Shown: positions 33,021-43,811 of the stretch, piece after piece
Position numbering within the stretch: position 1 is the stretch's first letter
How the letters are laid out: the number at the start of each line of letters is the position of its first letter
NCBI RefSeq assembly: GCF_040712315.1
Contig: NC_134013.1
Location: 33,453,001-33,517,000, forward strand
DNA: 64,000 bases
DNA from: Castanea sativa
Taxonomy: Eukaryota > Streptophyta > Magnoliopsida > Fagales > Fagaceae
Reading direction: 5' to 3'
Notes under the pieces: generated by a model
The model's database searches: none
What the model saw: the letters and a program-made list of their open reading frames with translations, nothing else
Told to the model about the DNA's origin: nothing
Position numbers and translations under genes: made by a program

Positions 33021-33782
33021 AATTTCATTTGTGCCTAAAGTTGCAAACCCCACAACATAACTTGTGATTTGAATTTTTGTATGTGCTACCAAAATTTAAT
33101 GAAACTGTTATTTAAGATGATGTCAGCATAAAGTTATCTTTACCAACTCTTTAATGTATAACTATATCTGTACCTAGGCAAATCAGTTTTTGTCATTAAT
33201 AAGAATTAGTGTTTGTCATTCTAATTTAGGAATAATTATTGGATAATTATTTGATACTTCTGAAGTATTATAAATGCATACTCCTGCCTCTTACATAATT
33301 GTGGGTTTTATTAATTAAATTTATGATAAAATTCACAATTCAAATGAGAGGGAAGAGTAGGCATTTATGATACTCCTGGAGTATTCAATAATTTTTCCTA
33401 ATATAGCAACTTGATAATTCCCTTTCTTGTCTCAGCTCAATTCTCTCTCTCTATTGAAACTTCTCAATTTCCATTGCATTAGTCACCACTTTTCTTTCTT
33501 TATTTCTTTTGGGAAACAAACACATGCGCACTTGCACACACAAAATGTATAAGGTAGATGAAATAAGTTCTAACACAAAAACACCACAAATTTCACTTGA
33601 AAATTATGGTAACTTTTAAAAAATGGTAAGACAAAACTAACAAATATACTACATGCAACATACTTACTTAAGTAATATGAGACAATTATCTATTTTTTTT
33701 CTCTTGTTAGAAAAAAAAAAAAAACAAATGCACATGAATTTTAATAATATGAATTATTGTTAGCTTTTATTTATTTTTATTA
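33021..33782. other. Non-coding stretch
   Basis: AT-rich with no recognised gene. Near 33230-33400 two short blocks, TACTTCTGAAGTATTATAAATGC and its inverse GCATTTATGATACTCC, form an imperfect inverted pair about 100 bp apart, perhaps a small MITE. Confidence 0.35.
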
Positions 33783-33787
33783 CTTTT

Positions 33788-34111
33788 TGTTAGAGATATA
33801 TTAGCTCATTAGCATAAGCCCAAGCCTAATTCTATTTTGTGTGCAAGCCAAATTTCCTACTTGTACTAGAAGTCTATTAGTTTAGGGTTTAGTCTACTAT
33901 ATATACACATGTTATGGTTCATTGTAACATATGGATTTGTTCTACACTCTAATATATTATTGATGTAGTCCTTTAGGGTTTCCTCCGTGGATGTAGGCCG
34001 TTAGGCTGAACCACGTAATCTTCTTGTGTTATTGTATTCTATACTTTATGCTTTCGCTTCCGCATCCATAATAGCATATTCAACATGGTGTATCAATGCT
34101 AATATTTAACA
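33788..34111 (+). repeat. TRIM 5' LTR
   Basis: Contains CTACTATATATACACATG (TATA-like, about 33894) and a GGTTTCCTCCGTGGATGTAGG block shared with the 3' copy. Ends CA at 34110-34111. Confidence 0.95.
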
Positions 34112-34400
34112 TGGTATCAGAGCTGCCTTCCTATGGCCATGTTTTTCTGTCCTTACGGTGTAGTAAGAGCAATCTTTGTCTTCCTCGGTGTTTTTTCGCT
34201 GCGTTCATCTTCTTTGGTTTTCCACTACTACAGTCAAAATTCTTCAGTATAGTCATGTCACCGTTAGAAGTCACATCAACACTGCAAGACCATTGCCTTT
34301 CTCAAGCCACCGTCACAGAACCAAACTTCATTCAAGGATCTTTTCAACCTAATCAAATCTCAAGATTTCATCAAGTTTCCATCTTGAGTTTGAGAGGGGG

Positions 34401-34724
34401 TGTTAGAGATATATTAGCCCATTAGCATAAGCCCAAGCCTAATTCTATTTTGTGTGCAAGCCAAGTTTCCTACTTGTATTAGAAGTCTATTAGTTTAGGG
34501 TTTAGTCTACTATATATACACATGTTATGGTTCATTGTAACACAGAGATTTGTTCTACACTCTAATATATTATTGATATAGCCCTTTAGGGTTTCCTCCG
34601 TGGATGTAGGCCGTTAGGCTGAACTACGTAATCTTCTTGTGTTATTGTGTTCTATACTTTATGTTTTCGCTTCCGCATCCATAATAGCATATTCAACATG
34701 GTGTATCAATGCTAATATTTAACA
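34401..34724 (+). repeat. TRIM 3' LTR
   Basis: Same length as the 5' LTR with only substitutions. Preceded directly by the purine tract. Confidence 0.95.
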
Positions 34725-34729
34725 CTTTT

Positions 34730-35200
34730 AACATAAATCAAGGAATTGGTTAGCATTGGCGTACTAACAAGTGCACATTTGGAGGTGGCATAGACACCAT
34801 ACATCATGCATGTTTCCTCCCTCTATTTTCTCGCAAATTTGATGCAGCTATTGGCCTATTGCTTTCAAATATAGCTTCGAGCTCTCTGACAAATATACTC
34901 ATATTAGTCATATACACCCATAACCACAACAACCGACTAGATTATAGTGCTTGCCCACACTCTTGAAAGTTGAAACGATCACAAAAAACAAAGTCACTAT
35001 TTAAGGAGCAGCAAAATGTAGGCCATGCTTTCTTAAAATATGTAACAGTTGCATGGGGAGTGATACATTTTTTTCCCAAGAAAATTGGTTCCATGACAAC
35101 CTCCCATCAAAGTTAAAAAGCACCCATAAAGCAACTAACCAACAAAAAACACATCCCAAATCCCAAAACTAAACCCCACACATTTTTCTTCATGGTTTCT
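34730..35200. other. Intergenic, 3' side of the MATE gene
   Basis: No ORF recognised. The 3' untranslated region of the minus-strand MATE gene should lie at the right end of this interval. Confidence 0.4.
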
Positions 35201-37587
35201 CTAGCCAACATTATACATGTTACCATTTACCAACAACCTTTTACTTTCTTCATCATTGTCACATTCTTCACCATTAAATGGACACATCTCTAACCCAGTG
35301 AGATTCCTGGCCTTCAAAGCCTCAGCCTCCCAATTTGTACGTACCAGTACAACATAAAGGACTGAGAAAACACAAGCTATCTGGGCAGAAAGGAGGCCAC
35401 ACCACAGCCCACTAAACCCAAACTTGAGCCAGAAGGCTAGTCCCACAGCAACAGGTGTGCCCACGAAGTAAAATGACCAAAAATTGATATGTGCACCCAC
35501 GGCAGGCCGAGCTGTGCCACGTATGATGCCACAGCCCGTGGTTTGTGGACAGTTACCAAGCTCACAAAGCCCCATGATAGGCATAACTGAGGCAACCAAG
35601 GCTTTGACTTGCACATCATTTGTGAACAACCCTGCCCATCTTTCCCTTAGGATCACTGTCCACGTCACATTGATTATGCCGATTACACCAGCAGACCCCA
35701 ATGCTACCATTGCTGCTAGTTTGGCTTTGTATGGCCTACCAGCTCCAAGTTCATTCCCTACCTGTACACCAAGTACTGTAACAAATTAAGAATTGATCCG
35801 ATGATAACACCAAAGATTTCACCATTTACTTAATCATGCATACAGTCCAAACATTTTGGGACCCATGAATGGAATATTTGTGGGAAAAGGCCAACTTCGG
35901 GTACACATTTGTTGGGTACATGCTTTTCGTATTGTCAAACATTGAAGGAGTTTGAGCTTTAGTTAGTAAAAATGTAAAATGCGTTACATCTCTCTAATAC
36001 CTTTGTCCAATCACACCAATCACATTACTTGTGTGACTTATCCGTATATGTGATGCAATTACATAACGGCCAAAACTAGTCTAGTTCCTTTTCAAAAAAA
36101 AAAAAAACTACTAGTCTAGTTCAAGGGTTCAACCCACTTCCTTACCCCACACCCCCCCCCCCCCCCCTTTCCCACCAAAAATAAAAAAGGGGCAACGCTG
36201 GCTCCTATGATTAATAAACATTGAACATGTGTTTGCATCTTGTCAATTTCGTGCACTGGAGCACTAGAGGTAAGTTGTTTCCATAAAAGTGCGTAAGATA
36301 GATGCCATCTATTAAAACTCAATACACACGTAACTCTATTTTGATTAATAATCTAACTGTTAAGTATCAAATAAGTGTGAAATACTGCTACGATAATGTC
36401 AAGAATTACCTGATTAATAACATAAATCAAAACAAAATCAGACATGAAGTAACATAATAAAAATGAATTTTAAAACATAAAGTCAAAATAAAAACAACAT
36501 GAAACTTTAAACCCTAAAATATGAAGTAGTCTTTTAAGTTTTACATATCATTTTAGATAGATGGCGCCATCGAACCAAAACCCAACCTCTACCTTAACTG
36601 GAAAAAATTTAAACGAAAACAAGGATACAATACAATAGTCAATAGAGGCGATTGAAGTACTTACTCTGGCAGAGACGCAGCCAGCAAGGGCCATGGGGAC
36701 AGTGTACATCATGCTAGTGGTCTGAATAAGAATCCCAGTAGCAGCTACAGCCAGAGTTGGATTTGGCAAGTACCCAGCCATCACAGTCACAATCTCATAC
36801 CACCACCACTCCAAGCATATCCCCAAACAGCTTGGTACCGCTAGTTTTAACAAAGGTCCCACTCCACACCACATTCCTTTCAAATCAACAACGCTATTAA
36901 TATTATTCCCCACTTTCCACTTCATCTCCCCTCCTTTCCACCAAACATACCCTCCCATCAAAACCACCATATTCAAGTTTGTTAGCACAGAAGCCATAGC
37001 CACACCTGGCACCCCAAGATTCATCACCCTAACCAACACTATATTCAATGGTACATGAAAAGTCACGGCCAACAAGGAGCAGTACATCATGGGCTTTGTC
37101 ACACGCTGTGATCTTAAGAAAACTCTTAGTGGCTGCAACAGTGTGTTTGTCAATAAGTCTGGGAGAGAGTAGATACAGTATGTTGCAGCCATTTTAGTGA
37201 TTTCTTTATCTTGGCCCATGAACAACATGATGCTTCCTAGATTGACCCACAAAAAGCTGATGGGTATTATGGCCAACAAAAGTATGAGGATCATGCGCTG
37301 GAGGGAGAGGGAAAGTAGGTCCCAGTTTTTGCTACCAAAGGCTTGGCTACACACTGGTTCAAGTCCTGAAGTGAGACCCACTAGAACTGAGTAGCCTGTG
37401 ATGTTGGTGAAGCCGATGGAGAGAGCTCCTCCTGCTAGCTCTAGACGGCCCAAGCGGCCTAAGAACAAGACTGACACTGCTGTTCGAAAAAAAGCCATGA
37501 AGTTTGAGGTTGTGGTGGGCAAAGCCATAGACCATAGCTCTTTCAGCTCTTCTACAACCTGTTTGCATTATTAAACATCGAAATGAA

Positions 37588-37632
<45 letters not shown>

Positions 37633-37739
37633 TGAAAGATTTGAAGAAAAAAAAACTTTTTTTTTTCTTTGAGGGTTTCTTTTACCTGTGAAGCAGAGGG
37701 GGTTTTGCAGGAAGAGAAATCAGGGTCTTTCTCTGCCAT
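35201..37739 (-). CDS. DTX54: MATE family multidrug/toxin exporter, DETOXIFICATION 54-like (3 exons)
   Basis: Exons on the minus strand are 37739-37686 (18 codons, [18 protein letters not shown]), 37558-36665 (298 codons) and 35761-35201 (186 codons plus TAG). They join in phase 0 to 502 residues, the usual MATE length. Introns obey GT-AG: CACAG|GTAAAA to AACAG|GTTGTAG, and GCCAGA|GTAAGT to TACAG|GTAGGG. MATE proteins have about 12 membrane spans in two halves and export organic compounds in exchange for protons or sodium. Visible motifs are [72 protein letters not shown], and [20 protein letters not shown]. The wording throughout fits the DTX54 branch of the Arabidopsis family, judged from memory. 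Substrate and membrane are not shown by the sequence. Intron 1 holds a (GA)n run and intron 2 a poly-C tract. No break was seen. Confidence 0.92.
36152..36167. repeat. Poly-C tract in MATE intron 2
   Basis: About 16 C on the plus strand (G-run in the transcript). Long G-runs can be hard to sequence, so the length may be uncertain. Confidence 0.8.
37593..37630. repeat. (GA)n microsatellite in MATE intron 1
   Basis: About 18 GA units, read as (CT)n in the transcript, 35 bp upstream of the intron's 3' splice site, within the region where branch point and pyrimidine tract lie. Confidence 0.9.
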
Positions 37740-38803
37740 TTTTTTTTTTTTAATTTTAAGGAAATGGTATCAGCAGGACCTCCTAAAATGGCATACAATC
37801 TGCAAGGAAGATTCAATCAAACAGTAAACCGAAATGAAAACCCAAGTTTTGATTGCTTTCTGAAATGGCATGTAGTAGTCTACTTCAGTATAAAAATAAA
37901 CAAATAACATAAACCCAGAAGTGCTTTCCTTATAATGTCATTCTAGATTAAAATTTATCAATATCATAGGAACCAAGGTTTGTAGTGTTTATAAGAGCAA
38001 GAAATCCATAAGAAATTAAAGATTGAACAAAAAAGTTCCGACCTTTACTTCCTAGTTCCTTCTTGGTCACTCTTTGGCTGTGGGAGGAGGTAACGGATAT
38101 AAGTAGTTAATAAGGAATATATAATGAATTAAAGGAAAGGCTGACAAGGGTTGGTGGGTTTGAGTAAATTCAAGTGCCAAAGGAGGAAAGGAAGTAAACT
38201 TGCTTCAAACAGGCTCTGTTTTTCCTTATATGCAATCTTTATGCAGTAAGTAGTAACATAGGAAAAGAGGCTAGGAGAAAGGAAATTAAGCAAAAAAGTA
38301 AGACAGTACTTTGACAATGGCTGCGACTGAGACCTATATTCCTATAGTATAGGTTGGGCCGAGGAGGTGGAAGAAAAGTTTGAGAGAGAAAGGGACAGTG
38401 AGAATGGAGAGCAGAGTGCGTTTAAAGAAGTTTCGCTTATAAGAGAGAGAGACAGAGGAGAGGTCAGTGGAAACTGGACATAGTTGCTTTCCTTTTACCT
38501 TTGTTTTTAGTTTTCACTTCGTTTTCTTTTTTTCTTTTTCAATAAAGTTTTTACTTTTTATTTTCATTGGTAAATATACTCATACACTTCTTTCTCAAAA
38601 AATAATAAATAAATAAATAAACTCATACACTTCATGGTATAAAAAAGAATCGCCACATCTCGGTTATCACCCACTGCCACTATCCATACTTACAAGGAAA
38701 GTGGAAGTTCCATTTAGGTTGTAGACAATTGGCAAGAATCCAAGTTTTTTTTTTTTTTTTTTTTTAAATAAAATAAAAAATAGAAAGAGAAAAATTCAAA
38801 ACT
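37740..38803 (-). promoter_or_regulatory. Upstream region of the MATE gene
   Basis: Probable promoter and 5' leader. The stretch 38390-38465 is GA-rich on the plus strand (CT-rich in the gene's direction), common near plant transcription starts. I could not place a TATA box or start with confidence. No other gene is seen. Confidence 0.3.
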
Positions 38804-38815
38804 AACTTGAGGTAA

Positions 38816-39022
38816 CGTGAAAGTTCCAGTTAGCTTAACTGGTAAAATTTTTACCGAGTCAAAATTGGTAAAGTTTTTTATAGTTGAATAAGAGATTAGA
38901 GATTCAGTTTTTATCTCAATTTTTACACCAAAAACCGATTGGTGTCTTGATTTAATGACAAAAAACTATTATTGGGAACAAATGCCATAAATTGAAACTC
39001 CCTAAAAAAGAATTAAAAGAAA
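38816..39022 (+). mobile_element. tRNA-derived SINE (Au-like) with 12-bp target duplication
   Basis: Near the 5' end is an A-box-like TAGCTTAACTGG (38831-38842); a degenerate B box GATTCAGTTTT begins at 38901. The body contains ACACCAAAAACCGATTGGTG and ends GAAACTCCCTAAAAAAG, which I recall from plant Au SINEs. AACTTGAGGTAA (38804-38815) and AACTTGAGATAA (39023-39034) flank it, an 11-of-12 match. The degenerate B box suggests it is no longer transcribed. Confidence 0.75.
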
Positions 39023-39099
39023 AACTTGAGATAATGCTTGCTATCATTTTTTTTTTCCAAAAGTATTTAATTTAATCTCTAAGTAAATGTCACTTCACT

Positions 39100-39690
39100 A
39101 CGTTTCGTATCGAAATAAAATTTTTTTCAAAAAATGTTTACTCATTTTCAAGTTTTTATTTGTAAGTAAAATGTAGTCAAACTTGTAAAATATTTTCGGT
39201 TGATCGTAAAATTATATATAAGAAGTTGTAAAACGTTTTACCTTTAAAAATTTAGTAAAACATTTTATAAAAACACATAGCAGCTTCCCTCACCCCCATC
39301 GGAGCCATTGTTTCGACGATTGGTGTTACCATTTTAGCAATTCAATCACCAGATACATTGTTCTATTAACTAGTGCTAGTGGCTCGGTAATCGAAGCCGT
39401 CGTTCCAATGGCCAGAGGCATCATTCTAGCCACCAGTGATGGTGGTTTGGTCACCGAACACACCATTCCTATGGTGATTGCCAATATTTTGATTGCCAGA
39501 GCCATCGTTATTTGGGTTGCCAGTTCCAACAATTTGATCACCGACCTCTGGCATTAGCAGCTCCAATGGTTGAGCCACCAGTTTTGGTAATTTACTTGAA
39601 AAAATTTACTTTTCATACCAAACACCTTAAAATATTTTACTAAAAATGTTTTACATATAAAATATTTTTCTTTAAAGCAAATAGAGCGTT
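39100..39690. mobile_element. MITE-like element with GTAAAATATTTTAC-type ends (copy 2)
   Basis: The ends are inverted relative to the 22966-23365 copy: ATGTTTTACATATAAAATAT is at the right, with AAGCAAATAGAGCGTT beyond. The middle (39290-39560) consists of degenerate units of roughly 20-35 bp such as CGGAGCCATTGTTTCGACG, TTGCCAGAGCCATCGTT and TGGCTCGGTAATCGAAGCC. The minus-strand frame at 39326-39541 is a product of these units. Confidence 0.5.
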
Positions 39691-40089
39691 AAACTCATGT
39701 ATATAATTACCATAATGCAATCATTGTGACCTGTGCAGTCAAGATAAGTTGTTCAAAAGAAGCATAAAACAGAAAACTTAAGTGAGTAGAGAACTTTCAA
39801 ATGGTATTAAGTATCGCTTGTACTTAGGAAGTAAATTGGATGTTTTTTTAAAAGTCTTGGTTGTATATGGTATTTGTCCAAAGTTCAGAGGTGACTTTTG
39901 TATTTTACCTTTGATTAAATATTTGGCCTTCATCTTTTACCCTATATTTCAAAATAATCTCTAACCTTTTAAACGATTTGAGCTCTTAATCTTTTAAACA
40001 TGCGTCATAAAATCCTTGACATTAACTAGGGGTGGCCGAGTATGACTTGGCAAAAGAAAACACTATACTATAATCAAGCACTACTACTT
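39691..40089. other. Non-coding stretch
   Basis: No gene recognised. The small plus-strand frame at 39782-39964 matches nothing I know. Confidence 0.35.
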
Positions 40090-40419
40090 AGGGGAAATTG
40101 AGCTTTTGCTCTTATTTTGCAAAAAATCTAGCAATATGTCCCTGTTTTGAAACTCGATTTTCTCAAAATTGAGTTTCAATGTAAAACTAAATTTTTAGAA
40201 AATCGAATTATGCCAAATCAAACTTTAAAAAAAAAAAAAAAAAAAATTGTGGAACTCGAGTTCCATAAATTTTTTTTTTTTTTTTTTGAAGTTTGATTGC
40301 CTATAACTCGAATTGTAGAAAATCGAGTTTCAAAACAAGGACACAGACCTAAATAATTTCAAAACATGGACATATTGCTAGATATTTTAAAAAATAAGGG
40401 CAAAAGCCCAATTTCTCCC
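40090..40419. mobile_element. 330-bp TIR element with CGAGTTT words, TSD TACTACTT
   Basis: The left end (GGGGAAATTGAGCTTTTGCTC, then TCTAGCAATATGTCC) is mirrored at the right end (GACATATTGCTAGAT, then GGGCAAAAGCCCAATTTCTC). TACTACTT is found exactly on both sides (40082-40089 and 40420-40427). The interior holds AAACTCGATTTTCT / AGAAAATCGAGTTTC inverted pairs and two homopolymer runs. It is a non-autonomous element, hAT-like by duplication length. Confidence 0.85.
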
Positions 40420-40521
40420 TACTACTTGTATGGAGCCCTAATCACAGTTAAAAAAAAAACATATATATCAGACTTATCAGTTGTTGTAAAAGAACACATG
40501 TTACATTTGTGGACCAAAGTG

Positions 40522-40674
40522 GGCATTTGCGCCTTTCGTCAAAACTTTCCAGCAAAATACTCCTATTCTGAAACTATCTAACAAAATGCCCCTGTTTTGA
40601 ACTCAATTTTCTAAAAATCGAGTTTTAAAGAAAAACTCAATTTTTAGAAAATCGAGTTATGTGAAATCAAACTT

Positions 40675-40754
<80 letters not shown>

Positions 40755-40863
40755 GAACTCGAGTTCCATTTAAAATTTCTCACATTACGCGATTTTCATC
40801 AAATCGAGTTTCAAAACATAAATATTTTGCTACATCTTTTGGGCGAAAGGAGCAAATGCTCAT
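40522..40863. mobile_element. Related CGAGTTT element with about 40-bp inverted ends
   Basis: The left end GGGCATTTGCGCCTTTCGTC and the right end GGGCGAAAGGAGCAAATGCTC are inverted copies, each followed inward by GCAAAATA or its inverse. The interior repeats the GGAACTCGAGTTCCAT core found in the 40090-40419 element, but a long (AT)n(GT)n tract has expanded in the middle. I see no target duplication. Confidence 0.65.
40678..40754. repeat. (AT)n(GT)n microsatellite
   Basis: About 27 AT units followed by about 10 TG units, inside the element at 40522-40863. Confidence 0.95.
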
Positions 40864-40893
40864 GAGGAACAAAATTTGGGAATCTCACAAATG

Positions 40894-40895
<2 letters not shown>

Positions 40896-40960
<65 letters not shown>
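40896..40960. repeat. (AT)n microsatellite
   Basis: About 31 AT units followed by CACACAC. Confidence 0.95.
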
Positions 40961-40965
<5 letters not shown>

Positions 40966-41376
40966 TTGTAAGTTGTAGCTATAATTTCTTGATGTATTCC
41001 ATTGGTATAATTTGTCAGTGTTACATATTCGAGCTTTGATTATCGCACCATGTTTATATTTCAAATTTGACTTGGATAGATGACTTGAATGAGTCTCTTT
41101 ACAGTTCTAAGTTATTAGATTTTATGGTTTTTTTTTTTTTGTGAGAGAAGATTTTATGGTTATTATGTTATATTTGTCAATTATAAATAAATAAATAAAA
41201 CTCATAAAACTACTATTGTACCCGGGTAGCTTCTTGGACCAAAAATCGGCATATAGTCTTGAAGGAGTAGATTTTACTCGAAGCTGGTATAGAGGGATTC
41301 CCACATCAATGATAGTATAAAGTGATTTGGTTCAACCCTCAATGGAAAAAATGAGGAAGCAAATAGCTAGACAAGC

Positions 41377-41470
41377 ATAGTTATTAAACTTGGATAGGAT
41401 GTTGACCAGGGTCTATAAGCTAGGTCACTGGTTCAACTAGTAGGCTAATGATCGAACTACAAGATCAAAA

Positions 41471-41527
<57 letters not shown>

Positions 41528-42242
41528 AAGTTTGAGAAATCATAACATGAATATATAAATTAAAAAAGAAATAAGGAATGGTATATGTCTAAATTAAACT
41601 CGCTATTATAATTCAAATTCAAGGTTTCACAAGCAATAGCATTAGAAATTCTATAAAACTCAAAAATATAATAAATGAATGTCAATGATTGGAACAAAAT
41701 TTTCGCTAAATAAAATCTTGTTATAGGTTTTTAAATTTTGTATATTAAAAGAAATGCAAATATCAAATTGCATGAACAATAGAAGAGAAAAAGGGTTAAA
41801 GACTTAAAGTAATAAACAAATAAAGCACAAAAAAAACGTAAACAAAAGAAGAAAAAAGAAGGTCAAAGCAATAAACTATATAACTTATATTGATATATTT
41901 ATACCTACAAGCTAACTGACTACGTGAAACTAAAAATTGCATTTAAAATAAAAAAAAAATCTTTAGGTTTTCTCTTATTTGAATTATCATATTATCACAC
42001 ATTAAACATTCAAAAACTTAATGGCATGGACCTATTAATGTAATTTTACACAATTCATAAACCCAACTGGGTTATTAAAAGTTAGCTAGATCACATGGTT
42101 TGCTCAAAACTCACTAGGTTTTACCAGTTTTGACTAGGTTTTGTGCACATCTAATCCAATTGATGACTTAGATTGGTTTATGTGCTAGGTCACCAGGTTA
42201 CCGGTCCGACTGGCCAAGCGGAACAGGGTTTAATAACACTGT
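41377..42242. mobile_element. TIR element ending in TTATTAAAC, 866 bp
   Basis: The left end ATAGTTATTAAACTTGG is inverted at the right end (GGGTTTAATAACACTGT). Sub-terminal blocks CTAGGTCACTGGTTCAA (left) and CTAGGTCACCAGGTTACCGG (right) recur. AGACAAGC (41369-41376) and AGGCAAGG (42243-42250) match at 6 of 8. An (AT)n tract lies inside at 41479-41522. No transposase reading frame. Confidence 0.55.
41479..41522. repeat. (AT)n microsatellite
   Basis: About 22 units, directly after a 12-A run. Confidence 0.95.
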
Positions 42243-42422
42243 AGGCAAGGAACACCATCAAAATTATTGTTATAATCACTTCAAGAGATAGGTTGGGCTT
42301 TAAGTGGATCTCTTCTATTAAAGAGATGAATTTCATGCTTAAGTGGACCCATCATTTAAAGACAAGATTCAAGAGGATCAATTTTTTCACGGGTCCGATT
42401 AATGTATTGTCCTAATCATTTA

Positions 42423-42506
42423 TTTTAGGAAACTTTTTATGAAAATTGAAAAAGCTGTCAAAAAAGATAGTCACTCTTTCATTTTTTCATAAAAAGTTTC
42501 CTAAAA
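42423..42506. repeat. Perfect 23-bp inverted repeat (hairpin)
   Basis: 42423-42445 and 42484-42506 are exact reverse complements (core AGGAAACTTTTTATG), separated by 38 bp. Transcribed RNA from either strand would fold into an uninterrupted 23-pair stem. Confidence 0.95.
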
Positions 42507-42674
42507 CGGTTTACATGTGTGCCCTAAGGCTAAGGGCATACATTAGTAAAAACTTTATTTACATAATGGCCTCCTTAGTTTTAGCTAGAGTAACACACGC
42601 TTAGCTCTTATGTGGGATGAGGGAATGGAATGGAATGAAAAGGAATGAAAAGAATAATTTTAGAATATTCTTCT

Positions 42675-43345
42675 CTTCCCTTGTTTGGGAGTTTTAATGG
42701 AGAGAATGGAAAGTTTATTCCCTCGTTTGAGAGTTTAAATGGGAGGGAATGGAATGAGTATGAGTATTAGAGAACACTCATTTTTCTCTATTGCCTTAAA
42801 ATCTCAAATTTTTATTTTCTCCCCCCCCCCCCAAAAAAAAAATTGGGAGGAATGAAAGTGAATGAAATTAGATTTAATGAATTTTTACTAAAATTCTCAA
42901 AATACTCTTATATATTCAACACTTACTTTTTAAATAGGGGTCTAATAATAATATTTTCATGAAATGAATCCATTTCATTCCCTCATTCCTCTCTATTCCC
43001 TTAAAATCTCAAATTTTCATTCCCCTCCCCCCCCCCCGGAAATTGGGAGAAATGAGAGGGAATGTAATTAGATTTAATTAATTTTTTACTAAAACTCCCA
43101 AAATATTCCTATATATTCAACACTTTATTTTAAAATAGGAGTCTAACAGTAATATAGTCATGAAATGAATCCACTCAATTCCCTCTTATATTACTCTCAA
43201 ACAAGATTACTTACATTCCATTCATTTTCATTTTTTTTTTAACATTCAATCAAGGTTAGTTAATTCCATTATTTTCTATTCTTTTTCTTTGCTTAAATAC
43301 ATTCCATTTTTTTTCCATTTCCTTATGAGCTCCCAAACAAAGCCT
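42675..43345. mobile_element. MITE-like element with internal 205-bp tandem duplication
   Basis: The left end CCTTGTTTGGGAGTTTTAATGG and the right end CCATTTCCTTATGAGCTCCC / AAACAAAGCC are inverted. Inside, 42786-42990 and 42991-43195 are a direct duplication sharing CTTAAAATCTCAAATTTT, a poly-C run, ATTAGATTTAATGAATTTTT and ATATTCAACACTT. GAATGGAATG-type words recur near both ends. Confidence 0.6.
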
Positions 43346-43811
43346 TAAGAAACTTATAGTAACTTATCTCTTTAAGAGACAAGTTCCAAGCTATGACATG
43401 CTTCTTAAGAGAGGAGGTCCAAAATATGCTATTTACCCAAATAAATTCTAAATAGTTCTATTTCGACAAATAACTGAAGTAATGAATTGAGCATAATTTT
43501 ATTTTTAACTATACATAGCATAATGATGAATATGATTAGTGCATAACATGATAAGGCCATTCCTTCTTTTTTTTTTTTTTTTTTTGAGGACCAATCTTCA
43601 AATTGGGTGAAATGGGTGCCTAAAAACTTTTTATTCCATTGTAGAGAGGGAAAATTCCCAACCTATCACAAACTGACACATCATACTACTAAGTCCACAA
43701 AATACAACCAATTACAAAGCGCCACGTACTGCTGCTAGGTTTTGCCATCACTATTCAGAAACCAATAGAAATTTGTCAAGTGTCATTGAAATAAAGGCAT
43801 GAAACTGCATC

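Larger units (their letters stand above)
33788..34724 (+). mobile_element. TRIM (terminal-repeat retrotransposon in miniature), complete, TSD CTTTT
   Basis: Two 324-bp LTRs (33788-34111 and 34401-34724) enclose only 289 bp. Each LTR starts TGTTAGAGATATATTAG and ends AATATTTAACA. The base after the 5' LTR begins a perfect initiator tRNA-Met primer site, TGGTATCAGAGC (34112-34123). GAGAGGGGG (34392-34400) is the polypurine tract directly before the 3' LTR. CTTTT flanks both sides (33783-33787 and 34725-34729). I count about 11 substitutions and no indels between the LTRs, so insertion is fairly recent. The 109-residue frame across the interior has no gag or pol motif. The primer site and TGTTAG start suggest a copia-type partner. 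Confidence 0.95.

Noticed and set aside
34096..34425. 109-residue frame spanning the TRIM interior
   Set aside because: It crosses from LTR to LTR through the primer site and purine tract; no gag or pol motif.
37359..37739. 126-residue unspliced frame at the start of the MATE gene
   Set aside because: Only its first 18 codons are exon; the rest reads through intron 1 and the wrong frame of exon 2.
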